A DNA stretch of 64,000 nucleotides from Planococcus citri. Taxonomy: Eukaryota > Arthropoda > Insecta > Hemiptera > Pseudococcidae. The notes below the pieces were generated by a model that worked only from the letters and a program-made list of their open reading frames with translations, was not told the DNA's origin and did no database searches. Location of the stretch: the NCBI RefSeq assembly GCF_950023065.1, contig NC_088680.1, positions 29,748,559 to 29,812,558 on the forward strand. Reading direction: 5' to 3'. Below are positions 37,101 through 49,100 of the stretch, piece by piece (position 1 is the stretch's first letter; each line of letters begins with the position of its first letter). A program made the position numbers and the translations under genes.

Positions 37101-40100
37101 TGTGCCGCTAAAGGGAAGATATGGATCTTCAAAGAGGGAGCATGTTTTAAAAAATCGTGTTTTTTCGCTCGACCTCCTACTCAACTTGTTTCCGAAAAAA
37201 TGGCCAAGTTCCAAAAGATAGCATCAGAGATTCTACTTTGACCCATCAAAATGCAAAGATCTCTTTGAGAGTTCTACATGACTGGTTGAAAATTATCAAA
37301 GCGCTCATCATTTTTGGGCAAACTCGTGTTTAGAAAATTTTTCATCTCAAAAGATAACATTTCTGAAACTGGGGCAATAGGTATTTTGAAACACAGTAGT
37401 GCCAATTTTTTGGTCAAAGTTGCGAATTTAAAAATTTGATAAGATTTTGGCTATTTCGCAGATTTTGCTTTCCTTTTTTTTTAAAAATTATAATAATGAT
37501 TAAAAACGAAGACCACTGCGTAACAAAATTTTTCCTCCGTTTCAGAAATGATATTTTTTGAAAAAGAAAGTCTCCAAAATGAAGTACTAAATTTTCAGCT
37601 GTTTTAAATCTATCTCCAAACTTACTACAGGATAAATCCAAAAATGATGAAAATAAACCGAATTCTGAGGCTTTAAATTTTATTTAGAAAATGACAAAGC
37701 ACCATAAGTTTTAAGAAATTCAAAACCAAGAAGGGCAGAGAGTGAAAATTTGTCAATAGAAGCCTTCAGTCGAAAATAATTTCTCTCTGCGAAAAAAGAG
37801 GAGACGACGAGAGTTGAAAAATGAAGGTATGCTGATTGAAGAAAACATTATACGAGGGAAAACCTGTTTCAATCCATCACTACCTAGTACCTACCTACTA
37901 TTTTGTAATTTTATAAATGACGTATGCTAATGAAAGAAAACATCACGGAGAAAATTTGCTTCGATTCATTACTAATCAATGTTCATTGTTCAATTGCGAA
38001 AAACCCGATGATTTGATTCATTTTTAAATAAAAAGATAATCGATCGTATAAAAGAAGCGGTTATCACAATTTTAAAATTCAGTCGCGTTTTTCGATACGA
38101 TTGAGATCGTGAATTTTTTTCTGAAACATTCTGTGTATTTATTTGAAGAGTTTCAAAAACATATTCAGACCTACGTAGTTAGTAGTTTACCAGTGATATC
38201 GTACGAATAAAAAAGCAATGAAGCTTTTCAAAATTATAATATCGCTTGCTTTTGTGGTGGTGGTGAACACGGAAGTTCATCCAAAAACTAAAAGTATTCG
38301 GAGTGTTTCAGCACAGCTGAAAACCATACGAGGTGTTTCAGCAGTACATTCAAGTGGATCCCACAGTGGAGGATTTGGAGGTTCTCGTGGAAGCTCCGCG
38401 CATTCAGGAAGTTCTCATGGTGGATCAGGACATTCTGGAAGCTCTCATGGTAATTCAGGCGGATCTCGAGGAGGTTCTGGACACTCGGGTGGATCCGGTC
38501 ATTCTGGAGGCTCTCATGGTAATTCAGGCGGTTCTCGAGGAGGTTCTGGACATTCTGGTGGATCAGGTCACTCTGGACACTCTGGTGGATCAGGCCATTC
38601 TGGAAGCTCTCATGGTCATTCAGGCGGATCTCGAGGAGGTTCGGGGCACTCTGGTGGATTAGGACATTCTGGGGGCTCTCATGGTCATTCAGGCGGATCT
38701 CGAGGAGGTTTGGGACACTCCGGTGGATCAGAACATTCTGGAGGCTCTCATGGTCATTCAGGCGGATCTCGAGGAGGTTCGGGGCACTCTGGTGGATTAG
38801 GACATTCTGGGGGCTCTCATGGTCATTCAGGCGGATCTCGAGGAGGTTTGGGGCACTCTGGTGGATTGGGACATTCCGGAGGCTCTCATGGAGGTTTGGG
38901 ACATTCAAATGGAAATTCGCAACATTCCAGTACACAAAACCAAGGTTCGCACAGTGGTTCAGCAAAGTCAGGAAATGCTCATAATACCGGAAGCAGTTCT
39001 CAAAAGTAAAAACCTACATTACTAACCCTCACTCTATTTATAATATACCTACATATCATAAAATGAGATAATTTTTAATAGTTCAAACAATGATCAAAAA
39101 ACTTCATCACATGGAAATGTCAACGTGAATGCAGGAATTAGCAAAGCATCTGGCGCTAAAAGTCAAAATTCACTCGGAATCAGCGGTTCTCTCAGGTGAG
39201 TTCGTAGTACTTGCTCGCATAAATTTTTTTTTTCTTACTCGTTTCAAACAATTAAATTTCAAACGAAATGAATCACTAAAATATAATGAAAGATAATAAC
39301 TAACATTCTTCCAATTTCTTCAGTTCAAAAGATAATACCGCACATATAAGTGGAAAAGCGAATACAGTGAATGGAAAATCATCCGGGAGCATCGAAGGAT
39401 CAAAGGTAATTCACAATGATGGGCAGAGCAAAGCAAGTGTTTTTGGAGGTGCTAGCAAAGCGTCTGGTAGTAAAACTCACAATCATATAGGCATTGAAGG
39501 ATCTTTCAAGTAGGTTTCATTACATATCGCAAATATGGTAGTTTTATTTATTTTTGTATGTTTTCATTGACTATGTTGAACTCATATTTACAGAAGCAAA
39601 GATGGAAGTGGAAAAATTAGCGGTACAGCGAAACAAGAAGGAAGAAAATCATCGATCAATGCGGAAGCTTCGAAACACATTTCTGTTAATCAACATACCA
39701 ATATCAATATCAACGGAGGAATTAGTAAGGAATCTAGTAGCAAAACTCAACATCATTTTGGAGTCGAAGGAACAGTAAAGTAAGCGAAATCAACTTCTGA
39801 GAGTGTAATATTATTGCACTGATAACTTTCAGCAGAAGTGAATAACTTTCTTTATAATATTATTAATTTAGAAGTAAAGATGGAACTGGTCAAATCAGTG
39901 GCACAGCAAAACAAGATGGCAGGAAGTCATCGATCAATGTGGACGGCTCAAAACAAATCTCTGTTAATGAACATGCCAATATCAACATCAACGGAGGTAT
40001 CAACAAAGAATCAAGCAGTAAAACTCAAAATCACATTGGTGTCGAAGGTTCTATAAAGTAAGCAAAACGTAGTCAGATTTCAAATATCGGGGCTCGTACT

Positions 40101-43100
40101 CAATTATTCCCCCCTCCCCCCCAAAATAGGCACTGTTACATTTATCGGAGCGAGAACAAAATTTGAAAATTAACTTTATTTATAAAAAATACAAAAGAGA
40201 AAAAATTGTTTTTTTTTTGGAAATTCCTGGCAAAAACAAACGTGGCACAGCTTCTTTTGACAATTTTTGACGAAAAAAGATATGTACGTTTTATAAATTC
40301 TTTGACAACAACAATTTTTGGCAAGATTTTTAGTACCTACCTAATTTTTTGAAAAGCGACGACGTTTTTAAATTTTTGGCAAAAAGCAAGACGTTTTTCA
40401 ACTTTTTAGTAAACAAGTTATTTTTTCAGAAAATGTTTGTTAAAAGCACCACTTCGATACTTTTAGCAAAGAGGCAAGGTTTTTTGACAATTTCTGACAA
40501 CAAAAAAAAGGCTTTTGGGAAATGTTTGGAAGAAAAGAGAGATACGTACTTGAAATTTACTACAAACAAGCAACATTTTTTTAGAAATTTTTGGTAAGAA
40601 AGAAAACTTTCTGGAAATTTTTTTACAACGCCAGTACGCCTCCCTCCCTCCTCCCAATAAATCATTCGTCTACATGAACTTAAAATTCATTAAAAGTGCT
40701 GACTTATTGATGTAAAAATAACATAACGTATTGCAATGTTAATTTAGAAGCAAGGATGGAACTGGAAAAATCAGTGGGGCAGCGAAACAAGAAGGTAGAA
40801 AATCATCGATCAATGCGGATGCTTCAAAGCAAGTTTCCATCGGTAAAAATACCAATATCAATATCAATGGAGGAGTTAGCAAGGAATCCAGCGGCAAAAC
40901 TCAGCATCATGTCGGTGTTGAAGGAACCATACAGTACGAACATACAATATTTTGATTAGACTATCTTTATTTAAACCCCATTTAAAAAATCAATATCAAA
41001 TTTTTTGACGAATCGCAATCGTTAAAAATCATAAAACACTAAAACAAGTAAAAGACTCATTCCAAACTTCGCATTTCAGATCTAAAGACAAAACAGGTCA
41101 AATCAGTGGTAAAGTCGAACGAACTAATGACGGAAATTCTTTCAACGTTAAAGCTGAAAAAAGTCTTGTAAATGGCGAACGAGGTAGTTTGAGTGTCAAT
41201 GCTGAAGCTAGTCGACAACCTGGAGGCAAAACTCAAACAAACGTGGGAATAGAAGGAACTTTGAAGTAAGCTTTCGCACACGAAATTTATTACTCGTACA
41301 AGTAACTAAATGGTAAAATAATCATAAAAAATTCCTTAGTTCCAAAGATGGCACTGGAAAATTGAGTGCTGGAGTAAGCAGTGAAGCAGGAAAAGGTGCA
41401 TGGCACGTTGAAGGATCGAAAAATCTGTACAGCGATAACAGTATCACCGTCGATGCTAAAGCTGGAGTTAAACAAACAGCAGGTGGAAAACCCGAAGGAT
41501 ACGGTGGTATTGAAATAGGAAAGAAATTCCGTTAAGCAATTTTGAAAATAGAAATTATTCATAAATTGTGTCTAAACATGTACAAAAACAAAATTTTAAT
41601 GAGTCATTGTTCCTATGACGAAATAATACCTATCTATTGTACCTACCTAATTGAAAAATAATAACGAATATAATTATACGTATCAATAATTTTTATTCCT
41701 CGTTTTTATTTTTTTTTCAACCTCCAAATCAGTGAATTAATCTCACAAGGGAACCTCTTGAGGTGTCACACTCTAATTTGAACGGGACCGCGATTTTTGG
41801 AAAGAGCATAGTCTAAAACTCCCAAATCCAAATTTTCAGCTGCCTAAGTTCATTTTTCGATTTTTGGCGAATTTTTGAAAATTCAAAATTGACTGTTTCT
41901 GGCGATTTCTGCTTTTTTTTTTTAAAAGTACGTACTTGATCAATAAAAATGGCCAAAATAAGTCCCAAAACTAATATTAATTATTCAAATAGAAGAAGTC
42001 TCTTTTCTTATTAATTACCCAAATCCAGATTTCACCATTTCCAGCCATTCTGGAGCCTCCAGCGCGATTTTTTCAATTTCTCCAGAATTTTGAATTTGCT
42101 GCAGAAGACTTGAATATACAGTTGGGCAGCTAATAATCGAGTTGTGTATTATACTCGACCTGTTTAACGAGTTAATCTACATTTGAGCCGATTTTGGGAG
42201 TGACACCTCAAAAGTGGTTTTTCGACCAGCTTCATTCAAAATTAAAAAATCAAAAAAATCAAAAGATAACCATTTGTAAGGAAATTTTTGAAATTTGCAC
42301 GAATCGCTGTATTTCTTCAAGAACTAACCCCCGGAGCGCAAATTCTACCATTTTCAGGCGTTTTAGAGCGAGAGTGAGACCTCAAAAAACCACTCCTGAG
42401 GTGTCACTCTCAAAATCGGCTCAAATGTAGATAAACTCGTTAAACAGGTCGAGTGTAATATACAACTCGATTTTTAGCTGCCCAACTTCATATTCGCGCC
42501 TTCTGGAGCAAATTCAAAATTCTGGAGAAATTGAAAAATCGCGCTGGAGGCTCCAGAATGACTGGAAATGGTGAAATTTGGATTTGGGTAATTAATATTA
42601 GTTTTGGGACTTATTTTGTACTTTTTAAAAAAAAGCATAAATCGCCAAAAACAGTCAATTTTGAATTTTCAAAAATTCGCCAAAAATCGAAAAATGAACT
42701 TGGGCAGCTGAAAATTTGGATTTGGGGGTTTTAGGCTATGCTCTTTCCAAAAATCGCGATCCCATTAAAATTAAAGTGTGACACCTCAAAAGGTTCCTTG
42801 TCAGAACTTCACGAGTCTCATTTTTCATCTTATTTATGGAAATTATAACGACCGAATGCTCCGCAGAGATCGTCATTTGTTACCTATTAAACGAACGAAA
42901 CATGAGAGAAGGAGAGAAAAAGAAAAAAATACGTACAAAACAGACGTATAAGCCTACTTCACGGACGATTTTCACTCTATCAAGGTACTAGACACAAGGA
43001 AAATACACAAATATACAGAGAAAGGCATTATTAATCAATTTTCATCAATATACTCCCCCCCTCACGAATTAAAATATAGTCGAAATCTTATCTACGTGCG

Positions 43101-46100
43101 GAACAAAACGGACACGTAGATACACTGTGTAAGTAAACTGGTTGTTTATGTTTTGTATACACTTTAACTTCACTGATAAGGAAAATTATTACGTAAATTC
43201 CGCTACACATCTTAATAAGCATCGCAAATCAATAACGGGTCAATTCGAACGCGCAGAATCCGATTTTAAACAAATTCATACGTTATATTTTGTGCGTGAA
43301 AATTAAGTACACTTGTGTTTCCATACATATAGATAAGTATAGCTCTGATATATCGACATTTATTCGTATTATTATAAACAAAGTTTCCGACAGTAAGTAA
43401 CGTGGTAACGTAAATACCGAAATAATGAAGTTCTTACAGCTTTTATTATTGTTTTCTTTCGTGATGGCGATAACTGTGGGGGTTGATTCGAGAATTCGAG
43501 GTATTAAGAGTGGAGGTGGCGGTGCGATCCGTGTAGGTGGATCTCGCACTGGAAGCTCCTCAAGATCAGGATCGTCTGGAACCTCTGTTGGAACAGGAAA
43601 CTCAAGGAGTACTTCGGGAAATTCGGGTTCAGATGCTGTACAGATACAGTCAAATACAGGGAACCACGGTTCAACTTCTGATGTGCATACACAGACCAAT
43701 GGAGGTAACCGAGTAGGTTCAACTTCAAACGTACAGACACAAACCAATGTTGGGAGCAAAGGTTCAACTGCAGATGTACAGACACAGACCAATGTAGGGA
43801 GCAAAGTTTCAACTGCAGATGCACAGACACAAACCAATATAGGCAAACAAGGAGGTCTCGACACTGTTGTACAAAATTCGGGTAGCACCAATCAGCAAAT
43901 CGGCGGCGGTAGTTTATCCAAGTAAGAGTATTGATTTATTACCTATTCAGTGCAAAAACGAATTAAAACTCGCGCAAAATTCAACTACGTATTAGATTCA
44001 CAATCAGAAGTTTTTTTTTCGTAATGTGATTGATTAGGTAATGGATATGTACAATTGCACCAAATTATTTAAAAAAAAAAAAATTATAATACTCGTAGAC
44101 GAATTTTTGAAATCCAAAGCTGTATGTGTATCCAAATTTTGAAGAAAAAAATTAATGAATAGTGATCAAGAAAAAATAACGATTTTGATATTTTAACGAA
44201 ATACAGTAATGAAACAAATCTCAATTTTTCGGATAGATATGACGTAGTGATGCTTACTTACTCGTATTAAAAAAATATTCTCCCTGATTTAGGTACTTAT
44301 TATACATTTATGATTTATTTTCTCACCGTACCTAAATTTAAATTTGTTCATCAAATGAATTTTATGTTTCCATTATTTTAGCACCAACACCAATACTGGA
44401 TTTGGACTTGGCCAAACTGGTGGCTTAACATCAGGACAACAAACTGGACTGGGAGTTGCTGGATTAGGTTACATGAATACGCATGGACATAGCAATTATA
44501 ATAATAGAAACAGAATCGATCAGAAAAAATCCAACGGTACTGACACCAGCAACAGCACCAGTACTAGTACCAGTACCAGCACAACAGCAAAACCTAAATG
44601 AGTTACCAATGTTAAATTTAATTAGTAAATTAATAATTTTTCAAAATTTATTTAAATTTTATAGGATAAGCTGTTTCATTTGTAATGAACCAATAGATAG
44701 ATTATTAAAAAAATTCGAGAAATCGTCAATTTGTCACAAGTGGATTTCATAAAGTTTTTTGGGGTCAGAAAATGTTGCTAAATTTCAATACAATTATGCA
44801 GTAAAATATGAGAACTAGGTACCTACAAGAATATAATTTTTTGATACTAGTTTGCACAATGGGACGTGTGTCGTGTAGTTTTTTATTTCTTTTTTCTGGA
44901 AAGGTTGGGAGGGAGGGAGGGGGGAGGGGGGTGATGTCAAAAACTCATATATGAAAGAAAAATTGTTGGTATTTCATATTTTATTTTGACTCGAAATGTC
45001 ATACGTCTGCTGAGGTTTTAAATTTTAAAATGTTCAATGAAAATCGAAAGAAATATATTTTTTTTTTTTTGGAGAAACATCGATCGTTTATTTGGTCAAA
45101 GTAAAAATGAAAGTTCTAGAGAATTTTTCGGTTTTTAAGGGGTTTTGCATCATTTTACATAGAAAACACCTAAAACAGAATGATGATTTTTTTTTTTTAA
45201 TTCACTTTCAAATAGGAATTTGTACGATGTTTATAGTAAATTTTAAAATTTGAAACATCATCAGACAAATGAGAGTTTGATCCTTTGAATAAGAGATTAC
45301 ATTCCGTACTTACTTTTTTGACATCGCCCACAACTTTTTTTCGAGTAGGTTAGGTTCCCTCCAACTTTTTGAAAAAAGTCGATCATTCGCTATATTGCAA
45401 CAATAGGAGGAATCAGTGTGGATTTAGCATTTTCGTGCTCCTAAGCAGAATAAAAATTGCCAATCCTCCCCCCCTCCTCTTCGTCATTTAAAAAATTGGT
45501 TCACGTGTTTTTTGCTTTTGTTTTTGCTTTCATTTTCATTTTAGAATGTACCTCAAGAACTTTTAAAACAATATTAATTATTAGTTTTTTTCAAACTTTT
45601 TTTTACATTTTTGAAAAAAAGTTTTTTAAAAATAAATTTTATAGAAGATGGGTATTCTTATTCGACAAGATCATCAAGAGCGATTTTCACCGTCACGTTT
45701 CCATTTTTGAATTCTAATGGATGTTAAATTTTGAAGAAATAGTTTGGATAACATTTTCAAGGATCTGAACACAATTTTTAATCATTTTTTTGCAAATATT
45801 TGGTTCCCAAAAAAATTGTGGTTGCGATGAAGCCTTTCATTTTTACGATCAGGCAAATGAACAGGTAATTTCAAAAGTTGACCCTATCGAAATTCAGAAG
45901 CAAAGGCGGTTTGAACCATTCTGTTTGAGTGAGGAGGAGGAGGAGGAGGAGGAGGAGGAGGAGGAACTGTCCGGAACCAAAATACTAGATGAAACTTTAA
46001 AAAATACCGAATAATTTCAAAATCTTGAAAATGGTGGTTTAATACAAAAAAATTATAAGTTCACAATCAAGTAGATACCAGATATTATTGATTTGGTGCA

Positions 46101-49100
46101 GTTACTAGAATTTCTCAAGCTCAATTTTCCTCACCATTAAAAATCTTCGACAATTTTATAACATTAGAACTTGAATCAGCACAAAAGAGCAAAAGCAGCG
46201 GGAAATTTATACTTGAATTTTATATTTTTCCAACAGCTGATATTTTTGAAAGTTTGAATCACACAATAAAATCATGCAAAAAACATTTTTTTTAGTCCGA
46301 GCGAAGCGAAGGCGAAAACTTTTGAAAAGTCGTCATCAAACGTGTTTTTATACACAGAGGCAACTATTCAAATTTTATTTTTTTTTCTCATGCAAAAATG
46401 AACTTTTTTTTTTTGTTGAAAATCAAGCTTAAAAATTGCCATCTCATAAAATTTGCCACTAGGTGGAGGAGGAGGGGGGAGTTAGAACCCTCATTTTCTC
46501 AACTTGGAGGAGGAAGAAAAAAAACAACAATTAATTAACGAAATTTCAATCTACTTCAGTAAGTTGAAAAAAGTGGTCGTTAGTGTATTTTAATTTGAAT
46601 GATTTAAATTTTTTTCTGGACAGTAGTGGATTCCCACAACATTTAAACCAATACTGCAAAATATTTTCAAAATTAGGGTTCACTGAACTCGTAACAAAAC
46701 ACAGAATTACACACGTTGATGGGTTTTTCTGCTCCGCCACCCCTTCCAATGGTAAATTTTTGAGTCACGACGTAATCAGAAAAAAAACACTGCTAAGAAT
46801 GCTCAAAAATTACGTGTGAAAGTTTTTCATACTTAATGAATCGAGATTACATTTTATGAGAGAGGCTAGTTTTATAAATTGAAATTAAGCAGATAAATAA
46901 ATGCAAAAATTCATTAAATAGTCACAAAAATTAATTCAATGGAGAAGGATGAATTCAAAATAATAAATAAACAAAAAACAGAAACGCAAAATCTTCATTA
47001 CCGAAATAGAAACCGGAAGTAAAAGAACGAGGTCAACACGATGGGACGTAAGTATATCTTTTATTTTGTCATTTTCAATCCTTATATTTACATTTTCATC
47101 TCGTATCTTCGCATTACACCTACTCTCATTTATTGGGCAATCAAGTGTGACACCAATTTCGATAAATTTTTACAAACCGCCCACAACATAAAACAGAACC
47201 GGCGCGGCGATCATCTCAATACCCCCAACACACAACCAGAATTCTCTAAAATTCTCCAAATATTTTTTGTAAATTTCAAACATTCCATTTCGAAGCACTT
47301 AATCGACCTCGAGTACGTACGTAATTGTTTATAGGTAGACATACGAAAAACTCGAACAAATCGTCTTCATTTCCTCCCTCATTAAGCTCTTCATTTTGAA
47401 GCACGTTCGTGGGAGGAAGGAGGAAGATGATTATTATCTTATAAAATTGAAACCCCCATCGCGATGAATTGCTTTTTCGCACCTTAACGTTTATAAATTA
47501 ATCGTAAACAGTATTGAAACAGCGTTTAAATTTTATTGAACGGATAATTTATAGCAAAGGTGGTTGTAAAACGGTGCCACAACAGAAAGCAATTTCTTAA
47601 ATTACTTCCGGCCCATGAACCCCCTCTCTTCTCGTAATCCCCGCCGCTAATTTCGCTTATGAAATTTACGACGTCTTGTACACTTATCAAAATAATATAT
47701 CGATTTCGAGTATTAAAAAAAAAACTACGCATATAATATACTACATATTTTTTATGTTTTCTCCAACACCCAAACATAAACACAACACGAGACTCGTTCA
47801 AAGGGGGAAAACTGTATTTCTTAATAAATCAACCAAAAACACGGATTTTAAACGTCAATCTAAACCGCTAATTACCCTAATCAAAAATTTAATCGCCGTG
47901 AAATTTCAATCATAATGTTGACACGGAAGGACAACGAAAAAAATACTCGAGGGTTAACTCGCGTGCTTTTCTTACCATTTCGACTCCCAAAGTTTGGTAC
48001 TTCTTTGCGTAATAATTATTAATTATTTAATTTTGTTTTAAATTTTAATCCGAGATTAGTTACGGTATTACGAAATACGAGCGTCGTCGTCTTTGCCAAG
48101 ATAATTTACCATGTATTTCGCAAAATAATAAATTTTTAAAACGCTTTTATTTTTTAATACGTTTCTAACTTACTTTCTTGGGTGACTGACTACCGGAGGC
48201 AGGAAGTGCCGGGTTTAAATTAAACAACCAAATTATTCTATACCGCTGCGGAATTCGCGACTAAATCGAAAACTTATTAATTCCTTTTTCTGTACAGTAA
48301 CTTTCGAGCATTATAATTAAATTTTTTACCAACGTTTCCCTACCTACTTTTTTTTGCCATTGTGTATTTTTCGCTGCTAATTTTAATGTCACCGTTGCGA
48401 AAAAAAAGATTGGAATCGAAAAAATTCCAAGTTGGGGAAAGAACACGTGTTGTTGAAATTGAGTGGATTTTTCCATTTCCAAAATTAATCGAAGAATTGA
48501 AATATTAATCTGAATACATCGTGATTGATGGAAAGATATGTGCTTCGACGCGACTGTTTGCACGTCTGAAAAAATTTCCACTTAGTTTTATTAATTTTTT
48601 TTACAATTTTTAGGAACATTTTTTAAGCTTAAAATTGTTGAAGGTTTGTTGAAGCTACCCAAATACATATAAAAATTTGCTATTTTGATCAAACTGTCAT
48701 TTAACTCCATAAACAATCATCCAGAATGAGTTTTTACACGTGTTTACTGCAAAAGTTTGGTAAATACGGTAAATTACAATTACAGAGAACATTGAAAAAT
48801 AATTCGACATTACTTTCAAGTAAAATTACGGTAATTTACCCGTATTTACCATTACGAACGGTATTTGGGGGGCAGGATTACGGTAAATACCGTAAATTAC
48901 AACCAATTGCGTAAATTTGGAGCAAAATGTTAAAAAAAAATTAGAATCTTGAAAAATGATTTTACATTATTTTCAAGTAAAATTACAGTAATTTTCCTGT
49001 ATTAACGGTCACACGAGACACTGGGGGCAGCATTACGGTTAATACTGTAAATTACAAAGAAACGTGTAAATTTGGAGCAAAATGATTTTCAAAAATTAGA

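Larger units (their letters stand above)
33240..43090. repeat. Tandem segmental duplication: unit A about 33240-37080, unit B about 37085-43090
   Basis: Both units start with the same text (GAAGATATGGxTC...CCTCAAAGAGG, then TCCTACTCAACTTG). Both contain the same hairpin (33470-33776 and 37302-37585), the same promoter-proximal block (CAGTCGC...TTATTTGAA...CAGTGATATC), a modular secreted-protein gene, and the same 3' flank (CAGAACTTCACGAGTCTC ... ATACGTxxxTACAAAACAGACGT ... AATCAATTTTCATCAATATAC). Unit B is longer because it has two more module exons and carries the 1,055-bp foldback element. The duplication copied a whole gene with its regulatory surroundings. Confidence 0.85.

Noticed and set aside
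38288..38965. 225-codon minus-strand frame and the overlapping plus frame at 38333-38662
   Set aside because: Both are out-of-frame readings of the 69-bp coding minisatellite of gene B. A repeat unit divisible by three keeps all frames open.
43283..43891. 202-codon minus-strand frame across the third secreted gene
   Set aside because: It is the antisense shadow of exon 1 of the plus-strand gene. Its repeats mirror the coding repeats and it has no splice or family support.
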